Below are positions 46,540 through 59,798 of a DNA stretch of 64,000 nucleotides, piece by piece. Origin of the DNA: Filosporella fistucella (lineage: Eukaryota; Ascomycota; Leotiomycetes; Helotiales). Both the position numbers and the translations under genes were made by a program. Numbering within the stretch: the first letter of the stretch is position 1; each line of letters begins with the position of its first letter. The stretch lies in NCBI GenBank assembly GCA_030077755.1, contig JAQJZZ010000015.1, positions 1,488,001 to 1,552,000 of the forward strand, written 5' to 3'. The notes under the pieces are model-generated. The model worked only from the letters and a program-made list of their open reading frames with translations, did not search any database and had not been told where the DNA came from.

Positions 46540-48414
46540 TTATTTTACATTGCCAGTCGCTCCTCCCCTATGCGTCGTTTCCTGTCCGCAATACCCCATG
46601 CTTCCAATTGAAGTTCGAGTTGAAAAACACATTTGAGAAGCATTTTTATCGAGATGCCGGCATTCGTTGCTGCTCAAATATTAGTTTTAGGGATTGCATA
46701 TCAGAAAGGTCTGTTGGAAAATATACCCGCTATTTCATGGAATATTTTGGCCGTTTCAGGAAGCTCGCTCTGTCTTCTGTATCGCCTGTAGAGGTCCCCT
46801 GGCCGCCTCACGTTCTGTGGATTGTCGTCGTCGTGACGGACTGGTTCCTGCAAAAGCAAGCTGCTTTGAACCCTTTTAAGACGAAAAATACGATCCTCAA
46901 TGTTAGGCCTTTCCACCTCTCGGGGGGCTAATTCTTCTAAAGGGAAAAGCTCAAGAATTTGATCGGCAACTGTCGACGATTAGCTTGACAAACTAATTTC
47001 GGAAGCTCAGACACTTGCTCTTGGGGATTCTATCGTCAAGCCAAGTCCGCTGATACCAATCAAGATAATCATCCATTTTTTTGGCATTCATGTCCCAAAT
47101 GTCAGACTCTTTGACGTGTACTTCATCGCCCCTCTTCAACCCCCTCTTGGTGGTTTCAGCCATTATTTCTGTCCATTTTGACCAGTTTATCTTAATGATA
47201 CTTGGGTCAGATTCATCTTCGGGATGGCGAGTGAGATCATCGAATGGGTGGCTGAGCTTTGTAGCTATGACTATTAAACTCAGAAGCTGGATTTCCGGAT
47301 GGCCTACAACACCCCGAGATCTCTTGGACAACGTCGGAAAACAGAAATTAATATCCAGTAGAGCTGCTAGACGATGAACTGCTGAATATATCTCGACTAC
47401 TTCGTGTCAGCACTTTCCAAATGTGACAAGAACTAATACGTACTGGGAAGACCAAGATCCCTCACGTGTTTGAATATGAGGAGTGGTGCATTTAAAGGGG
47501 GAAATACCATCTCTACCTCGACCGCAAAGAAATCTACAAGATCAAGAACGGTACTATGAAGCATAACTCCTCGTAAAGGTGTTTTAATTTCGAGCGCCGA
47601 ATGGAAATGGGCAGGAAGCTTGACCCTCATTTCTTTTGGAACTGCTGCAATCTGACGGGCTGGTAAGTTTTTGATCGTCAAATAATATTTTAGCCACACT
47701 TACAGCTCGATTGTATACTATCTCATCTTGCGTTGCCCACTTATGTAATTCTCCAAGGCTGGTAGGAAGTCTCATAAGCAGGATCCCTAAGTAACAAAGT
47801 CCAAGAGTTTCCACGAGCCTGGGCATCCTCCCCTCGGCAGAGGCGCTCTTTTTGCTTCTTCTAGATCCTAGGCTCCTCCCACCTGTCCCATCAGTGTCTG
47901 TATTCTCCGCCTCACTTGAGCTGAACATCATGGTACCAGTACCGGAACCATAGCCATATTCGCTCCTCCCGTCTCCAGCGTTTTGCAAAATGTTGGCTCT
48001 CACGCTCCAAAGATCTCGTATCACAGTTTCTAGTTCTTGCGGAAATCCTCTCACGGTTACCAGCCAATGACATTGCTTCCATAGAATAAGTTGATAGCAC
48101 TGCAAATACAGCTCTTTGGCTTCGTTTCCACTGAGGACCGTCTCAACACGCTCCTTCTCCTCGCTCTTTTTACGCGATTTCTTCCCCTGAGCATTCCAGT
48201 CATCTTCATCTTGCTGCGTCTGTGTAAAGCCCTGTAGAATGTATTAGATCTGTGTGTATCTGAGAATTATGGGCACGTGAGCACGAACCGTCTGCTCGTG
48301 ACCTCTTTGACAAAATTTCTTGCCGTCTTCAATATAAAATTTTCGTGCCCTACATCCTTCCTCGATACAGGTCTCGCCTCGTCGAAAACGCTTATAATCT
48401 ATGTGATGAGACAT
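46540..48414 (-). CDS. RRN7: Rrn7/TAF1B-like RNA polymerase I initiation factor
   Basis: Exons in coding order are 48414..48289, 48231..47704, 47651..47444, 47396..47013, 46969..46727 and 46670..46540, about 539 residues. Rrn7 is the TFIIB-like subunit of the core factor for rDNA transcription. The N-terminus carries the zinc ribbon TCIEEGCRARKFYIEDGKKFC-QRGH (C-x4-C...C-x2-H). LGLCYLGILLMRLPTSLGEL and VPKEMRVKLPAHFHSALEI are cyclin-fold-region matches, and EIYSAVHRLAALLDINFCFP and VRRPGDLYRRYR follow. The fourth intron needs a weak donor (T|gtctga). In the last exon the read frame ends FQTRTSIGSMGYC..., while the alternative frame gives a more typical charged tail, so a one-base difference near 46612-46622 is suspected. 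Confidence 0.85.
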
Positions 48415-49047
48415 CGCACATCTTGCTGACCAGCTGGCATGGTGGGATCAAAGTTGTGGGATTTTGAGAAAGATTGTATTTTCTGCCGATGTATTGGCGG
48501 GGTCAAGGAAGTGTCTCCGGACGAATTTCACAAGCAACACGCCTAAACCAGCGGTCAGAAACGAACACTGCCACAAGCGTTGAACTATACGGAAGTTCAA
48601 TAAAAACTGGCTGCCAACATGGTTCACATTCTTTTACGTCGTGTAAATTTCCAGAATCACTCTAGTTCAAAATTTACTTGAATATCACTCTTTGCAAACA
48701 CGTCACCGTCACAATTAAATAGGCCAAGTATTGGAAATCCATCGATTTCGACAGGATATGTTGTACCCACATCCTATGCGTCCACTTTTTTGACTACGCC
48801 GGCCAAGTGTGATCAGCTAGTATGGATCGAAACAAATGAAAATGAGGTTCGCAGAGCCGTGCAGTATAACCAGTAAAGCCAAGTATTTCCAGATAGTCCC
48901 CTACGCAACGACCATTAGACTGCAGGTGTCCGTATGCCCCAAGAATCCACTAAAAATGAACATCCTTCAAGCAAATGACCCTGCAGACGAAGAGGGTATG
49001 TCACTGCTGACAACAAGGTCGATGTCGTAGTTTTGACTTGAATTTCT
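48415..49047. other. RRN7 5' region and eIF5A 3' side
   Basis: About 630 bp, no coding signal. The small frames at 48474-48665 and 48836-49030 have no supporting features. Confidence 0.5.
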
Positions 49048-49772
49048 TTAACTGCGGGGAGCTTCCTTGGCTTCAATTGCAGCCTGTTCACCCATAGCAG
49101 TAAGAACGATAACGTCTATTCTAAGATCAGAGTTCATTCAATCTAAAAGCAAGTGGTAAACTCACTGGTATCCTTCTCTTCGGTGGTGAAGAGCTTATCG
49201 ATCTTCTCTCCAACCTCTCCATCAGGGACCTTGACATCATCCTTGGTCTCACCATCATCGGACATCAAGGAGAGAAATCCATCGTCGGAAACATCGAGCT
49301 GAGAATAACAGTTAACAATTTCCCGTGGGACCAAGGGGGGGGGGGGAGGCTTTGTCTCACCAACTGGTATTCCTTGCGGGTGACGTTGGGGACATCCATG
49401 TTATGGGTGGAAGGGCAAAGTTCTTCCAACTTCTTGCCAGTGAAGATATCGATAGCAACCAAATGGACCTTGGCGTGACCGTGCTTGCCAGTCTTCGAGG
49501 TAGACATATCGACGATCTTACATGGGCGGTTCTTGATGACAACGAATCCGTTCTTTCGCAACGCAGAACATTGCATAGGATACGTGGCTGACGCACCAGC
49601 ATCTACTGATTCGAAGGAATGCTCGTGCTAGAAGATACAGTTAGCATCGTCCTTCAAGTTGAAGCTTTTGTGATGTTGAGAGGCTCAAAGATGCGCCCGG
49701 CCGGTGGTGGGGCGCGTGTGATGGTGCGGGGTGTTTTTGGGTGTGGATCGTTACCTGAGCATCGTCGGCCAT
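49048..49772 (-). CDS. Translation factor eIF5A
   Basis: Exons in coding order are 49772..49755, 49627..49361, 49298..49166 and 49115..49048, giving 161 residues. eIF5A helps ribosomes through difficult peptide bonds and in termination. The hypusine loop reads [12 protein letters not shown], with the lysine to be modified in the second KxGKHG position; [20 protein letters not shown] and VDMSTSK precede it. The C-terminal OB fold includes YQLLD-like [16 protein letters not shown] at an exon join (here TYQL/LDVSDD). Intron 2 (62 nt) contains a run of 12 G on the plus strand (49335-49346), C in the transcript. The first exon is six codons (MADDAQ). Confidence 0.95.
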
Positions 49773-50202
49773 GTTGAAAGATTAAAGCAAAGTTTTCGGA
49801 TGAAGAGAAGGTATGCGCCTGGTGTAGGGAGGTTGAAAGAACCAAAGAGAGTTGAGGCGGTGATGTATGGAGGGTGGTGGGTTATAAAGAAATGCTGGAT
49901 TGAAGAAATCGAGCGAGTGTGTGGAGAGTGGGCCGGCAAATCGAACTAGTGACCCCGACCAATCAAACGCTCGTTATGAGTCTAGTCGCAGGTGAGGCTG
50001 GCCGAATCTCAATACGGGTAGATGCAACTTCATCACAGCTTTTTCGTAAGAGTTCAAAGCTCCAAGTAGAGCAGAGCTTCTCAGGCAGCGGCACAGCTTG
50101 CTCTCTTAACTACGGCCATGATTCTGAGACTCCGGTAAACCGTCATTCAAATAAATTGTAGTTCGAACCACAATTCCTCCATGCGAAGTCTTGCCCGAGA
50201 CC
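49773..50202. other. Divergent 5' region of eIF5A and VPS52
   Basis: About 430 bp between divergent genes, presumably two promoters. No gene; no specific motif identified. Confidence 0.5.
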
Positions 50203-52324
50203 ATGTGGCTCGACCGTCTCTCTGGGCATTCGACGCCTGGAGTTGCTCCTTCAACCTCTGCCTCTCCTCAATCAGGAAATAGAGCATATTCTCCAGCTCC
50301 TCGTCGACCCAGTCATTTGGGTCCAGCTTCTGCTGCGCAAAGACCTGGGTTCAGCCCACGATCGTCTTCTCTATCGATCAATTCGAACGACTCCACGACA
50401 TCTCTGCTATCATCATCTCGCAACCCCAATGGCTCTGGCCTCAAACAATCTCTAACACCGCCGGATATGTCAGATCCATTACTCGTTTTAGAAAAGATCC
50501 TCGGCCCAGAAGCAAAACAGGAACCGTTCAGCAATAAGAATGCGGTCAATGGTCATGGTAGAGCTCGCTGGGAGTCTGATGAGGAGGAACTTGATTTGGG
50601 CGGCTTGAGTTTGCGAGACATCGCATTGCAGCCTCTGCCAAACGATAGCACCCTTGATGTATATACGACACAGACAGTTGAGGAGTGTAGGTTTCTATGC
50701 CAATCTAAGTATACAGCTCTAATTTCAAGGAGTAGTCGAGCAAGAAAGGACCAAATTCGAAGATCTTCATAAGTCAATACGTGCTTGCGATGACGTTCTC
50801 AATTCTGTGGAAATGAATCTTACAAGTTTCCAAAATGATTTAGCAGCTGTATCCGCCGAAATAGAAACATTACAAGCACGGTCTACAGCCTTGAGCGTAC
50901 GATTAGAGAACCGAAAAATAGTCGAAAATGGTTTGGGTCCCATCGTCGAGGAAATCAGCGTCTCTCCGGCTGTTGTGAAGAAGATTGTTGAAGGTGCAAT
51001 TGATGAAGCCTGGGTAAGGGCACTATCCGAGGTTGAAAAACGATCGAGAGCCATGGAGAGCAAATCTAGAGAACAGCGAAATATCAAAGGAATCAATGAT
51101 CTGAAGCCATTGTTAGAAAATCTGATTAGCAAGGTTAGAATTTAAGAGCGATAATTTCAGGACAGTAATAACTTTTCACAGGCTCTCGAAAGAATTAGGG
51201 ATTTTCTTGTTGCACAAATCAAGGCGTTGCGCTCACCCAATATTAACGCACAAATCATCCAGCAGCAACATTTTATTCGATTCAAGGATTTGTATGCCTT
51301 TCTTCATAAGCACCACCCAAAACTTGCAGAAGAAATAGGCCAAGCATACATGAATACAATGCGGTGGTACTTTTTGAATCAATTCACAAGATATGAAAAA
51401 GCTCTTGCGAGAGTTAGCATCCATGTCATCGACAAACACGATGTTCTAGGACAAGACGATGGGTCGAGGAAGGCTACGATCATGTCAGGATCAAAATCAA
51501 CAGGCCCACCACATGATGCCTTCAATCTTGGACGTCGTATAGATATGCTTAAAACCTCGAACCAAACGGCACTTTCATCGTACCTGGCAGAAGAAGAAAA
51601 GGCCACTCATTACCTTGAATTTTCCTTTCGAAACTTCAATTTGGCCTTGGTCGATAATGCGTCAGCTGAATATTCCTTCCTCACGACATTCTTCTCGCCA
51701 GCATTAACATATGCAGCAATATCCCGACATTTCAACTATATTTTTGAGCCGACTTTTGCCCTGGGGCAACACCTCACGAAATCACTAGTGCATGAGACGT
51801 ACGATTGCTTAGGCCTTCTCTTATGCGTTAGGCTCAATCAGCATTTTGCGTTTGAATTACAGCGTCGCAAAATACCTGCGGTAGACGGGTATATCAACGG
51901 TACCAGCATGCTCCTTTGGCCACGCTTTCAAATGGTGATGGATCAGCATTGTGAGTCGGTTCGGACCGTCACAAATGGTGTTTCGGTTCGGAGACAGTCA
52001 GCTTCGGAACAAGCTAAGCAGTCGGCTGCACCGCATTTTATGACCCAAAGGTTTGGCCAATTCATGCAGGGTATCCTGACACTGAGCACGGAAGCTGGAG
52101 ATGATGAGCCGGTCTCCTCGAGTCTGATGAGACTCAGGAGCGAGATTGAGGCATTCCTAACGAAGATGGGAAAGAGCATTGGGGATTCCAGGAAACGCGA
52201 GAGGTTTCTGTACAACAATTACTCGCTGATTCTCACAATTATTGGTGATGTAGAAGGGAAATTGGCGCAGGAACAGCAAGAACACTTCGAGGGTCTTAAA
52301 AAAGCTTTTGGAGAATCGGCGTAA
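50203..52324 (+). CDS. VPS52: GARP complex subunit Vps52
   Basis: Exons are 50203..50686, 50733..51133 and 51182..52324, giving 675 residues. Vps52 is one of four GARP tethering subunits that capture endosome-derived vesicles at the trans-Golgi. The N-terminal 150 residues are disordered and Ser/Pro-rich (MWLDRLSGHSTPG). A coiled-coil segment follows (EMNLTSFQNDLAAVSAEIET; LQARSTALSVRLENRK). The conserved C-terminal body includes KFFIQ-region-like IRDFLVAQIKALRSPNINAQ, HKHHPKLAEEIGQAYMNTMR and ALVDNASAEYSFLTTFF. The acceptor of intron 1 was set at ggag|TA because the upstream AG would create a stop. Convergent with the GYP8-like gene, 90 bp apart. Confidence 0.92.
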
Positions 52325-52414
52325 ATGATCAAGCCGGATTCAATTTACCATGATTGACCCAACATATCTCTTAAACAGACCCTATTTTACAGTTCTCTAT
52401 TTCACATATCTCTC

Positions 52415-53695
52415 TCAATGTCCCTGGTAACCCGACCATTTTCTCCACAGCACCCCAAGAAATCCTGACGGGCCTGTCGACTTCCGTAGCCAGAACGATA
52501 GAACGCCTATTAATACAGCTATGCCGATACTTCTAATCGGCTTGCGATATCTCCATGCCAGCTTCAAAGCTGTATCCTTTCTTTCAGCCCACTTTAATTC
52601 TTTGACTTGCTTCTCGAAATATTCTTGGCCGTCACTCAAATCTTGCATCGTAATTTGTTCACTCCACCGGGCGGTTTTGAGTACACTATTGCTTGATATG
52701 GACCGCCACAATGTAAGACTTTCAGGTGGGTGACTGCTAAAAAGTGCAACAGTGTTCTGTATCAGTGTCTCGATATCGAGAGGTTTTGGCAATTTAGACA
52801 GTATTGAGTGCAACATTTCTGGTTCATCCGCAGGTGTTTCGAACAACTCATCCGATCTTTGTACCACAATCTGGGCGAACATATAAACTGAGAAGACAGC
52901 TTCTCGTGCAAGGAATACGTCAAAGAGTCGTGCTATTTCTCCATACTCTTGTATATCATGAGCATACATCGTCAGAGTTCCCGATAAAGCAAAGAAGGGC
53001 TGCGTGCCAGAGAGATGTTTCCATAATTTCGGAGAGACTGCATGTAATATCGCAGGTATCAAGTGCAGTTGTGCCAAAGCTTGCGCGAATGTAGGTAGCA
53101 TGAAGTCCCTTGTCCGCAAGGCTGAGAGTCGTGCCACAGCAGGCGCACGGCTGCGTTGGTCGAGTACCAGTAGGAAGACCTGGCAAATGTCGTGGTAGCC
53201 CTGGAAGTACGAGAGATATGGCTGTCGCCGTAATACCTCTGTGATAAGGTCGGATAGCTCTGCCTTTCGGCGGTCGAGCTCTTTCGAAGACTGGTCTGTG
53301 CGAATGTATCAGTGCAAGGTGATATGTGACTATAGCAGACTTGGCCTACCATTAGGATAGTATATAAAGGACCTGTCAACATCCAGGCGCACCTGGTCCT
53401 CGTCGCGATGTTTTGGGAGCCGTCGCCAGTCCACGGGTTCGTCTGACTCGACCGTGGTACTTTCATAACCAAGGAGAAGCGGCCATGCTTGACGTCGAAC
53501 CTCATCCGATACCAGTCCGTCTTCAGAAGTTGCCAGCTTCCTCATCAACTCAATGTCCCTCCACTTCAGAGCTTCCAGGATCTCTGCAGTTTTCGCATTA
53601 TGCCGTAAGGTTTGGGGGGATGGTGACGAGGCCCGTGAGTTGTCGTCGCATTCTACCTTCGATTTCTCGTCGGCATCTCTCTCATCGGGATCCAT
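52415..53695 (-). CDS. GYP8: Gyp8/TBC1D20-like Rab GTPase-activating protein
   Basis: Exons in coding order are 53695..53350 and 53295..52415 (54-nt intron), giving 408 residues. The TBC domain carries the arginine-finger region (VRLDVDRSFIYYPN, IxxDxxR) and the glutamine-finger region LSYFQGYHDICQV (YxQG), so catalysis should be intact. RLFDVFLAREAVFSVYMFAQ follows. A hydrophobic C-terminal segment (IGIAVLIGVLSFWL, about residues 375-388) with a short tail matches the membrane-anchored Gyp8/TBC1D20 subgroup, which acts on Rab1/Ypt1-type GTPases at the ER-Golgi. The symbol is by layout. Confidence 0.88.
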
Positions 53696-54462
53696 TTCAA
53701 GGACAGAGGTCCATGGAAATTGTGCTCATGCCGGCCGGTGGAAAACTGTGGTCTCTGGCCTTTTATACTCGGTTTGCATCGGTTGGTTCCAAACAAGGAG
53801 GTTTGGCGTCAAAGTCGGTTGGTTGTCTCTCCCAGGACATCTCGCAATTCCTGCCTTAGACTAGCGTGTTCGATGGATGCTTGCGCTTGCTTCTCCATAT
53901 CTGCAGCGTGTCCAGCTGTTCTTCATCCCATGTACATGTGGTGAGCAAAGTGACAGATCACTCTGGAACATCAACACCGAAAGCTGGCGAGATGTCGACT
54001 TTAAAGTCATGACATTTTCTTGGATTTTTGAACAGCCGTGCTCTTAGTCTGGCTTTCTTTTGCATATTTTCTTTACTCGTTTACACTATCCAGCTTTGAT
54101 CGACCGCATCTGCCTGCGTTGCTCTTTCCACCACAGCCTCGTGGCCCAAGGCTACCTACCTACCCTACCTGATCGAGGAACATTGTCTGTCAAACAAGGC
54201 TGGCCCAGTTATACATCAGTACTTCGGCATCAAAAGTCAGCTCACCATCCCCGTGCATGCCATTTTCAGAGTCTTCGTGTTCGTGCTTCTACACCTTGTA
54301 TTTATCACGATCTGCTTGTTTCTTCCAGTCTTAACGATCACTACTTGGTGTCCGTCTTGATCTTCAATTCTTGCTGGAGCCTGAGCTTTGTGTCACCACC
54401 GCCGCCATACGATTTGACGGATACTGGATGGTACTTCACCTTATATTGGCCACTTTGCCAGA
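53696..54462. other. Divergent 5' region of the GYP8-like gene and the MMS1_N gene
   Basis: About 770 bp without a supportable gene; several plus-strand frames overlap GYP8 antisense and are discounted. Probably two promoters and leaders. Confidence 0.5.
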
Positions 54463-57400
54463 ATGGCTCTTGAGACTAACACCCTAATTAATGGAGAATG
54501 GACAACCCGTATTTTGGACGTCAATACCATATTGAGGCACCACAATCAGAAAGATGAAGAGGCGGCTGCAAAGAATGCTCGTATTGACATTGCTCCACGG
54601 CTTGGAGTCTTGACTCAAACAGTTATCAAGAGCCCAGTTGTGAACTGGATTCTCCCCGTGAGGTTACGAGATACCAAGACGCAAGATGTGGCTTTCATTG
54701 GGGTAAGATATTTGGATTCACCAATGCCAGCCATCCGTACATCCATCATCCTGCTTTTATTTCCTTGTCAACCTTCTTACACCAACTTACCTCTGAAACA
54801 AATGTTACCTCATCCATGTCGGATTCTGATCAGTGTCATCTGTTGTAGAGCAGCCACTAATTTCTACAGGACGCTTTTGTGCAGATAAAAACTTTAAACT
54901 CGGAGGATGGCCTTCTACATGATGTTGTTCGGAAAGAAATATATGGTGCTCGAATTCGAAATGCCATTGTCATTGGATCCCTCGAGGCTTACGAAAAAGA
55001 CCTGGACCTGGACGCAATTGATCCAGATGTCAAGCTTGAGAATGGTGATATTGCAATGGATCCTCAACCATATGGAACTCCTCCTCTACCTCCCCAATTT
55101 ATTGTATTGCAGCTAGATACTGGAGACTCAGTGTTCCTAAGACTGGTTGAGTCTGAGAATGGAATATTTAAACTCGTCACAGATTGCTACCGAGTGTCAA
55201 AGCCAATGCTCAAACTTCAGCCGGGGATGCATCTTGCTGTGGATCCCAGCTCTCGATATATGGCTATCGGTTGTTCTGAAAGCGTTTTCGCTCTCTATGC
55301 TCTACACCCGCGCTCAAGATTGAAAGAGATGTACTCAAATGACCCAAAGGGAAAGTTGAAATACATATCAAACGAAACACACAAGTACTTTCATGGGACA
55401 ATTTTGAAGCTGGAATTTCTCTATCCTTCCCCAGACGACAAGAGCCACATAATCCTACTCATGCTGGCTGTTGTGAAAGGAAAGACCCGAATGGTAGTGT
55501 ACGAATGGGATACTCGATTTGACTTGGGATCGAACGGCCCCAAAATACCTGATACATCGATTCCCAGGAGCCATGAACTGAAACCACCACATGAAATCCC
55601 TTTACTGTTAATCCCACTCCGAATAAGGTCGGAATTCATCTTAGTCTGCGAGGATTCCATCGCAATATGCGCGAACATTCTGGAACAAACTCCAAAGATC
55701 ATTGACCTGAGCAATGGAGTTGAAGAGCCTACTCAATTCCATCATGGCTCTGGCACACCCCTATGGGTGTCTTGGACTCGTCCAACCCGCTATCAAGAAT
55801 GGAAAGAAACTCGAGACGACATATATCTCGCTCGAGAAGATGGCCTTGTTAAGTTTCTGGAGATAGATTCGAAAGAGGATCCAGCAATTAAGTCGAATAC
55901 CAACATTGGAGAGTTGAATGGAAATTGCGGTACCGCGTTTGCTAGCATGGATCGTTTCAGATACCGTGCAATAAGTGCTGATATACTTGTAACGGGAGGT
56001 AATTCTTGTTTTGGTGGAACCTATATTGTGAGTGCTTCCTGCTCAACCCCTGAAAGTGCAAATCTATCTTCCTGGTCACTTGCTACTGCAGCATATTGTA
56101 GCTGATGTCGGGGTTAGGTTGAGCCAAGGAAAACACCTTCTTTCCATGAGCCTATACAAAATTGGTCTCCAGCCCAAGACTTTGTCACTACCTATGTTTC
56201 TCAAAGCAATGAGATTGCCTCAAATCCTACAGAGTCGGCCAAATTCAGAGGACCAATGCTCAAACCTAGTCGTATATTTGCCTGCGGGGGGAAAGGTGTG
56301 ACTGGTGCCATTACAGAACTGCGCCACGGCCTAGAGGCAAAAATCGGATTCGAGATAGATTTTGAACCCCCAATTATGAATGTCTGGGCCCTGTTCCCCC
56401 CACTTGATAATGAGGAAGGGGAAAACGGACATACTCTACTTTTATCCATGGGAGATCGCTCGATGGCGCTCTATCTTTCCGCTGATGAGGTGGAGGCATC
56501 CATGCTCGATGATGGATTTACGAAACTCGATCTACGACATCGGACAGTAGCTGCTACCACATATGCTGGACAGAATATGATACAAGTCACTGAACAGTCG
56601 GTAGTGACTATAAGCGGACTCCAAAAGTAGGTATAAACATTGCTGAAAAGAAAATGATCTCCAGCTAATCAAGATAGAAATGTCTATGAAGCTGATCAAA
56701 TCCTTCGTGTTCACCATGACAGCAATTTTGTTGGTACCGGGACATTAATACAGCTGGCCACAATTCACCAAGATCGTGTTCTTTTCGTCGTCTACCTTGA
56801 CAGCTGGGCGTATCTGCAGATTTTAGACCTTGGCAGTGAGCCAGTTGACATGGAAGTTGATGGGCACCAAAGCATACGCACACTTGGTAAATTTTCTGCA
56901 CGGGTATCTGCCCTTGCGTTCATTACAGTCAGTGAGATATCATATGCCATTATCGCAGAATGGAATCACAGTGAATTTAGCCTGCATTTTCAACCTCTCA
57001 CGGAAGGGCATATTGAAGTCTTGCATCTGACGGAAAAGGAAATCGGATATCCTATTCAGCATGATGCGATAGTCAGTATAGCTGTACTGGAATCATCTAC
57101 TTCGACTTTCGTGTTGATTTGCGGAACTCGCAACGGAATGGTCATCACATTGGAAGTTGATGACATAGCTTTTACCATCCACAACTTTCGATGTGATCAC
57201 ATAGGGGCGACGTCGGTTACTGTTAGCAAAAATGATTGTGTCAAAGATGCAGGAACGTCCTTCTTCCTCGTATGCGATTCAAAAGCATATTTGTTTGCCT
57301 TCAGCTCGTCAAAGACGACAGACTCTAGGCTTTGGCTTAGAAACGCTCAAATAAATCAGATCTGGTTGACTGATGCAAATAGAGCAGGCCTTCCTCAGCC

Positions 57401-58892
57401 AAAAATAAGCTCGCTTGCAATTGTTCCAGCGCATATAGCAGGAGGCACAATAAACAAATTGATCTTGAGAACGGAATCTCAACTGTTGATTGTACGCTTG
57501 ATGTCTCGACCGAAGACTGTTCCACGCCATACCTCAATCGAGGGAACCCCTACTCGACTCCTTTACTCCGATTATATGGGGGTTCTGATCGTGGCTGCCT
57601 CTGTCCATGGAAGATCGACCCTCCTTTTCATCGATCCCGATACTGGAGAAGACCTTTCTATGCCGATCGATCAAGTTACCAAGAAGCCAACAGAGTCTGG
57701 GTTTGTTTCAGGTCTCGGTAACATGAATGAAAAGATATTCCGGCTTTTCGAGTGGTCTTACACGAAACACGACAAGATTTGGAACTTTCTCATTGCCTCA
57801 ACAAGCACTGGACGAGTGCTGATCATGTCAATTCATAAGTCCGACGAACAGCGAAGAGCACATCTCTCGTTGGACAACGCAAAGCCTCGACCAAAGATTG
57901 AATTTTACAATCGTTACAAGTTCAGATGTGCCGATCCGGTTCTTTCAGTGACTGGCTTCTCTGAAGGTTTAATCTGGTGCGCCGGCGAAAAGCTTTTCTG
58001 CGACATCCTCGACCTGAAGTCCAAAAAATTCAGGCGTGCCGCAGAGTATGATCTGCCATCGGCGGCCATTGATTTATCTTATAAAGATGGAACCATATAT
58101 GCATTAACAAATCTTCACTCTCTCGAAATTCTCCGCCTCGAGCTTTTGAGTGACGGGAGGGGGAGGATCACACGCACTCACGGAGATCAAGTATCTCGAG
58201 ATACGCTGCACCAAATAACCATTGAACTGGCTAATGAGCGCCCTATCCATTTGGTCTCTGATAAGAGATGCTCTCTGGTTGGACTATGGCCAACGCAAGG
58301 CACACGCGCTGACACTTTAAAGCCAGTCTTCGAGGCTCAACTTCCCTATTCGATAACTAAATTTCGTGCCGCCAAATGTCGTCCGACTTGGGACTCTGCA
58401 CAGAGGCTTGTAAGAAATAGCCCACGTAATAAGCCCACCTCTGATGGAGGGATAATGATCGAAAACCTTCTTGCGACCGTGGATAATTCAGAGATTTTGG
58501 GCCTATCTATCAATGGAGCGTTGAGCCATTTCACTATACTCAATTTCCAAACCTGGGAATTCTTGAGGTTTTTGATCAACCTAGCAATGAGATCGCCTCA
58601 GATATGCGAGTTTACATACAAAGATGACCCCCCGTTCACAGACGTACCGTCCGAACCGAAAATCATGATGCAAATAGATGGGGATATGCTCAGGCCTTGC
58701 TTAGAAGAAGGAGGATTAGAGGCTTTACTGCAAATAAGTAATGTAACTTCCGAGGCTTCGAGGTTAGTTCGAAAGTTCCGTGAACTACTTTATGATCTTC
58801 ATGGGGGGCAATTGGCAGTAGACGCAGACATTACTTCCTATCTGGAACAGGCATACACCGACCTGAGGTTTCTTCTACGTCCTGTGCTCTAG
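54463..58892 (+). CDS. Large DDB1/CPSF-A-like beta-propeller protein (MMS1_N)
   Basis: Exons are 54463..54702, 54870..56027, 56118..56626 and 56678..58892, giving 1373 residues. Three-propeller scaffold proteins of this superfamily include DDB1 (ubiquitin ligase), Cft1/CPSF160 (mRNA 3' processing) and Rse1 (SF3b). The N-terminal features are WTTRILDVNTILRHH, APRLGVLTQTVIKSPVVNWI and DAFVQIKTLNSEDGLLHDVV; repeated beta-strand blades run through the length (LLLSMGDRSMALYLSADEVE; FVLICGTRNGMVITLEVDD). It matches MMS1_N-domain proteins of filamentous fungi, sometimes annotated as thermotolerance protein, better than canonical Cft1 or Rse1. Its partner complex cannot be told here. The first intron (167 nt) is the longest. 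Confidence 0.8.
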
Positions 58893-59798
58893 GTTTTGGT
58901 ACACTGGGGACAGCGCCAGCCATTACTGGGATGCTTCCATGGCATTTTGCTTATTGAGTCAAGACGGATTTGAAATAGAAATTTTACATAGGAATTAAGT
59001 ATACCTTTCTGTTTCGCCTCCAATATCACAATATGCTGCGCCACCTATTTATCTGAGTAAATATTGTGTCTTGAAGCCCGGTCTCGCAAAGGTGCTTGTT
59101 TAAGTTCTATGATGCAGAATGGGCAATCGCAGAAATTCAGAAAGCGAAAAAGAACATGCCCCTTTCTGCACTGACTCTTCTAAGCCTGCAACTTAGACCA
59201 AGAAAATACATTGATGATACTGAATCTGGCTCATCTGAAATTTGTCAGGTAGTGCTCAGATCTTGCATTTGTAGGCCAGTATCTGGTATAATAGAATGTT
59301 GTTGCATATTTGCTAGGCCTCAAGAGAAGTTCAAAGAAAATTGCTTGGTTAAACTTCAATGAACAACCGAGATTCTTCATTCCCAAGTAAGAATGGAACT
59401 CTGTCTGTGCCTCTTACTCAAGGTGCCTCTACATTCGCCTGCCCCCCCACTTTGCAAGGATCGCACAGGCCAGTCTCGCTAATGGTGTATCACAACCCCG
59501 CCAACAATCGAACCCGTTATTATCAAATTCATTCATTGCAATACATTATTCACCCACCTTCTCTGTACCTAGGTACTGAATATCAAACGTGCCAACCACC
59601 TTCTTGCCGCAGTAAGTTGGTCCTATCCGCCATTTACTATTTCATACCTCAACGACTAAATCCGAGCCTTGGAAACCTCGGTAAGATTGGAATATAACCA
59701 CAGATTGCCGCTGTCCTGTCATCGTTTGACTCCAAGTCTTGCCTTCCTGGCCAGTTGTAGTCACAGCTGCTACTACCGCAACTCATCCAGAAAGCAAG
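58893..59798. other. Gap between the MMS1_N gene and eIF5B
   Basis: About 900 bp, 3' side of one gene and 5' leader of the other. Two short open frames (59096-59362, 59359-59697) have no motifs. Confidence 0.5.
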
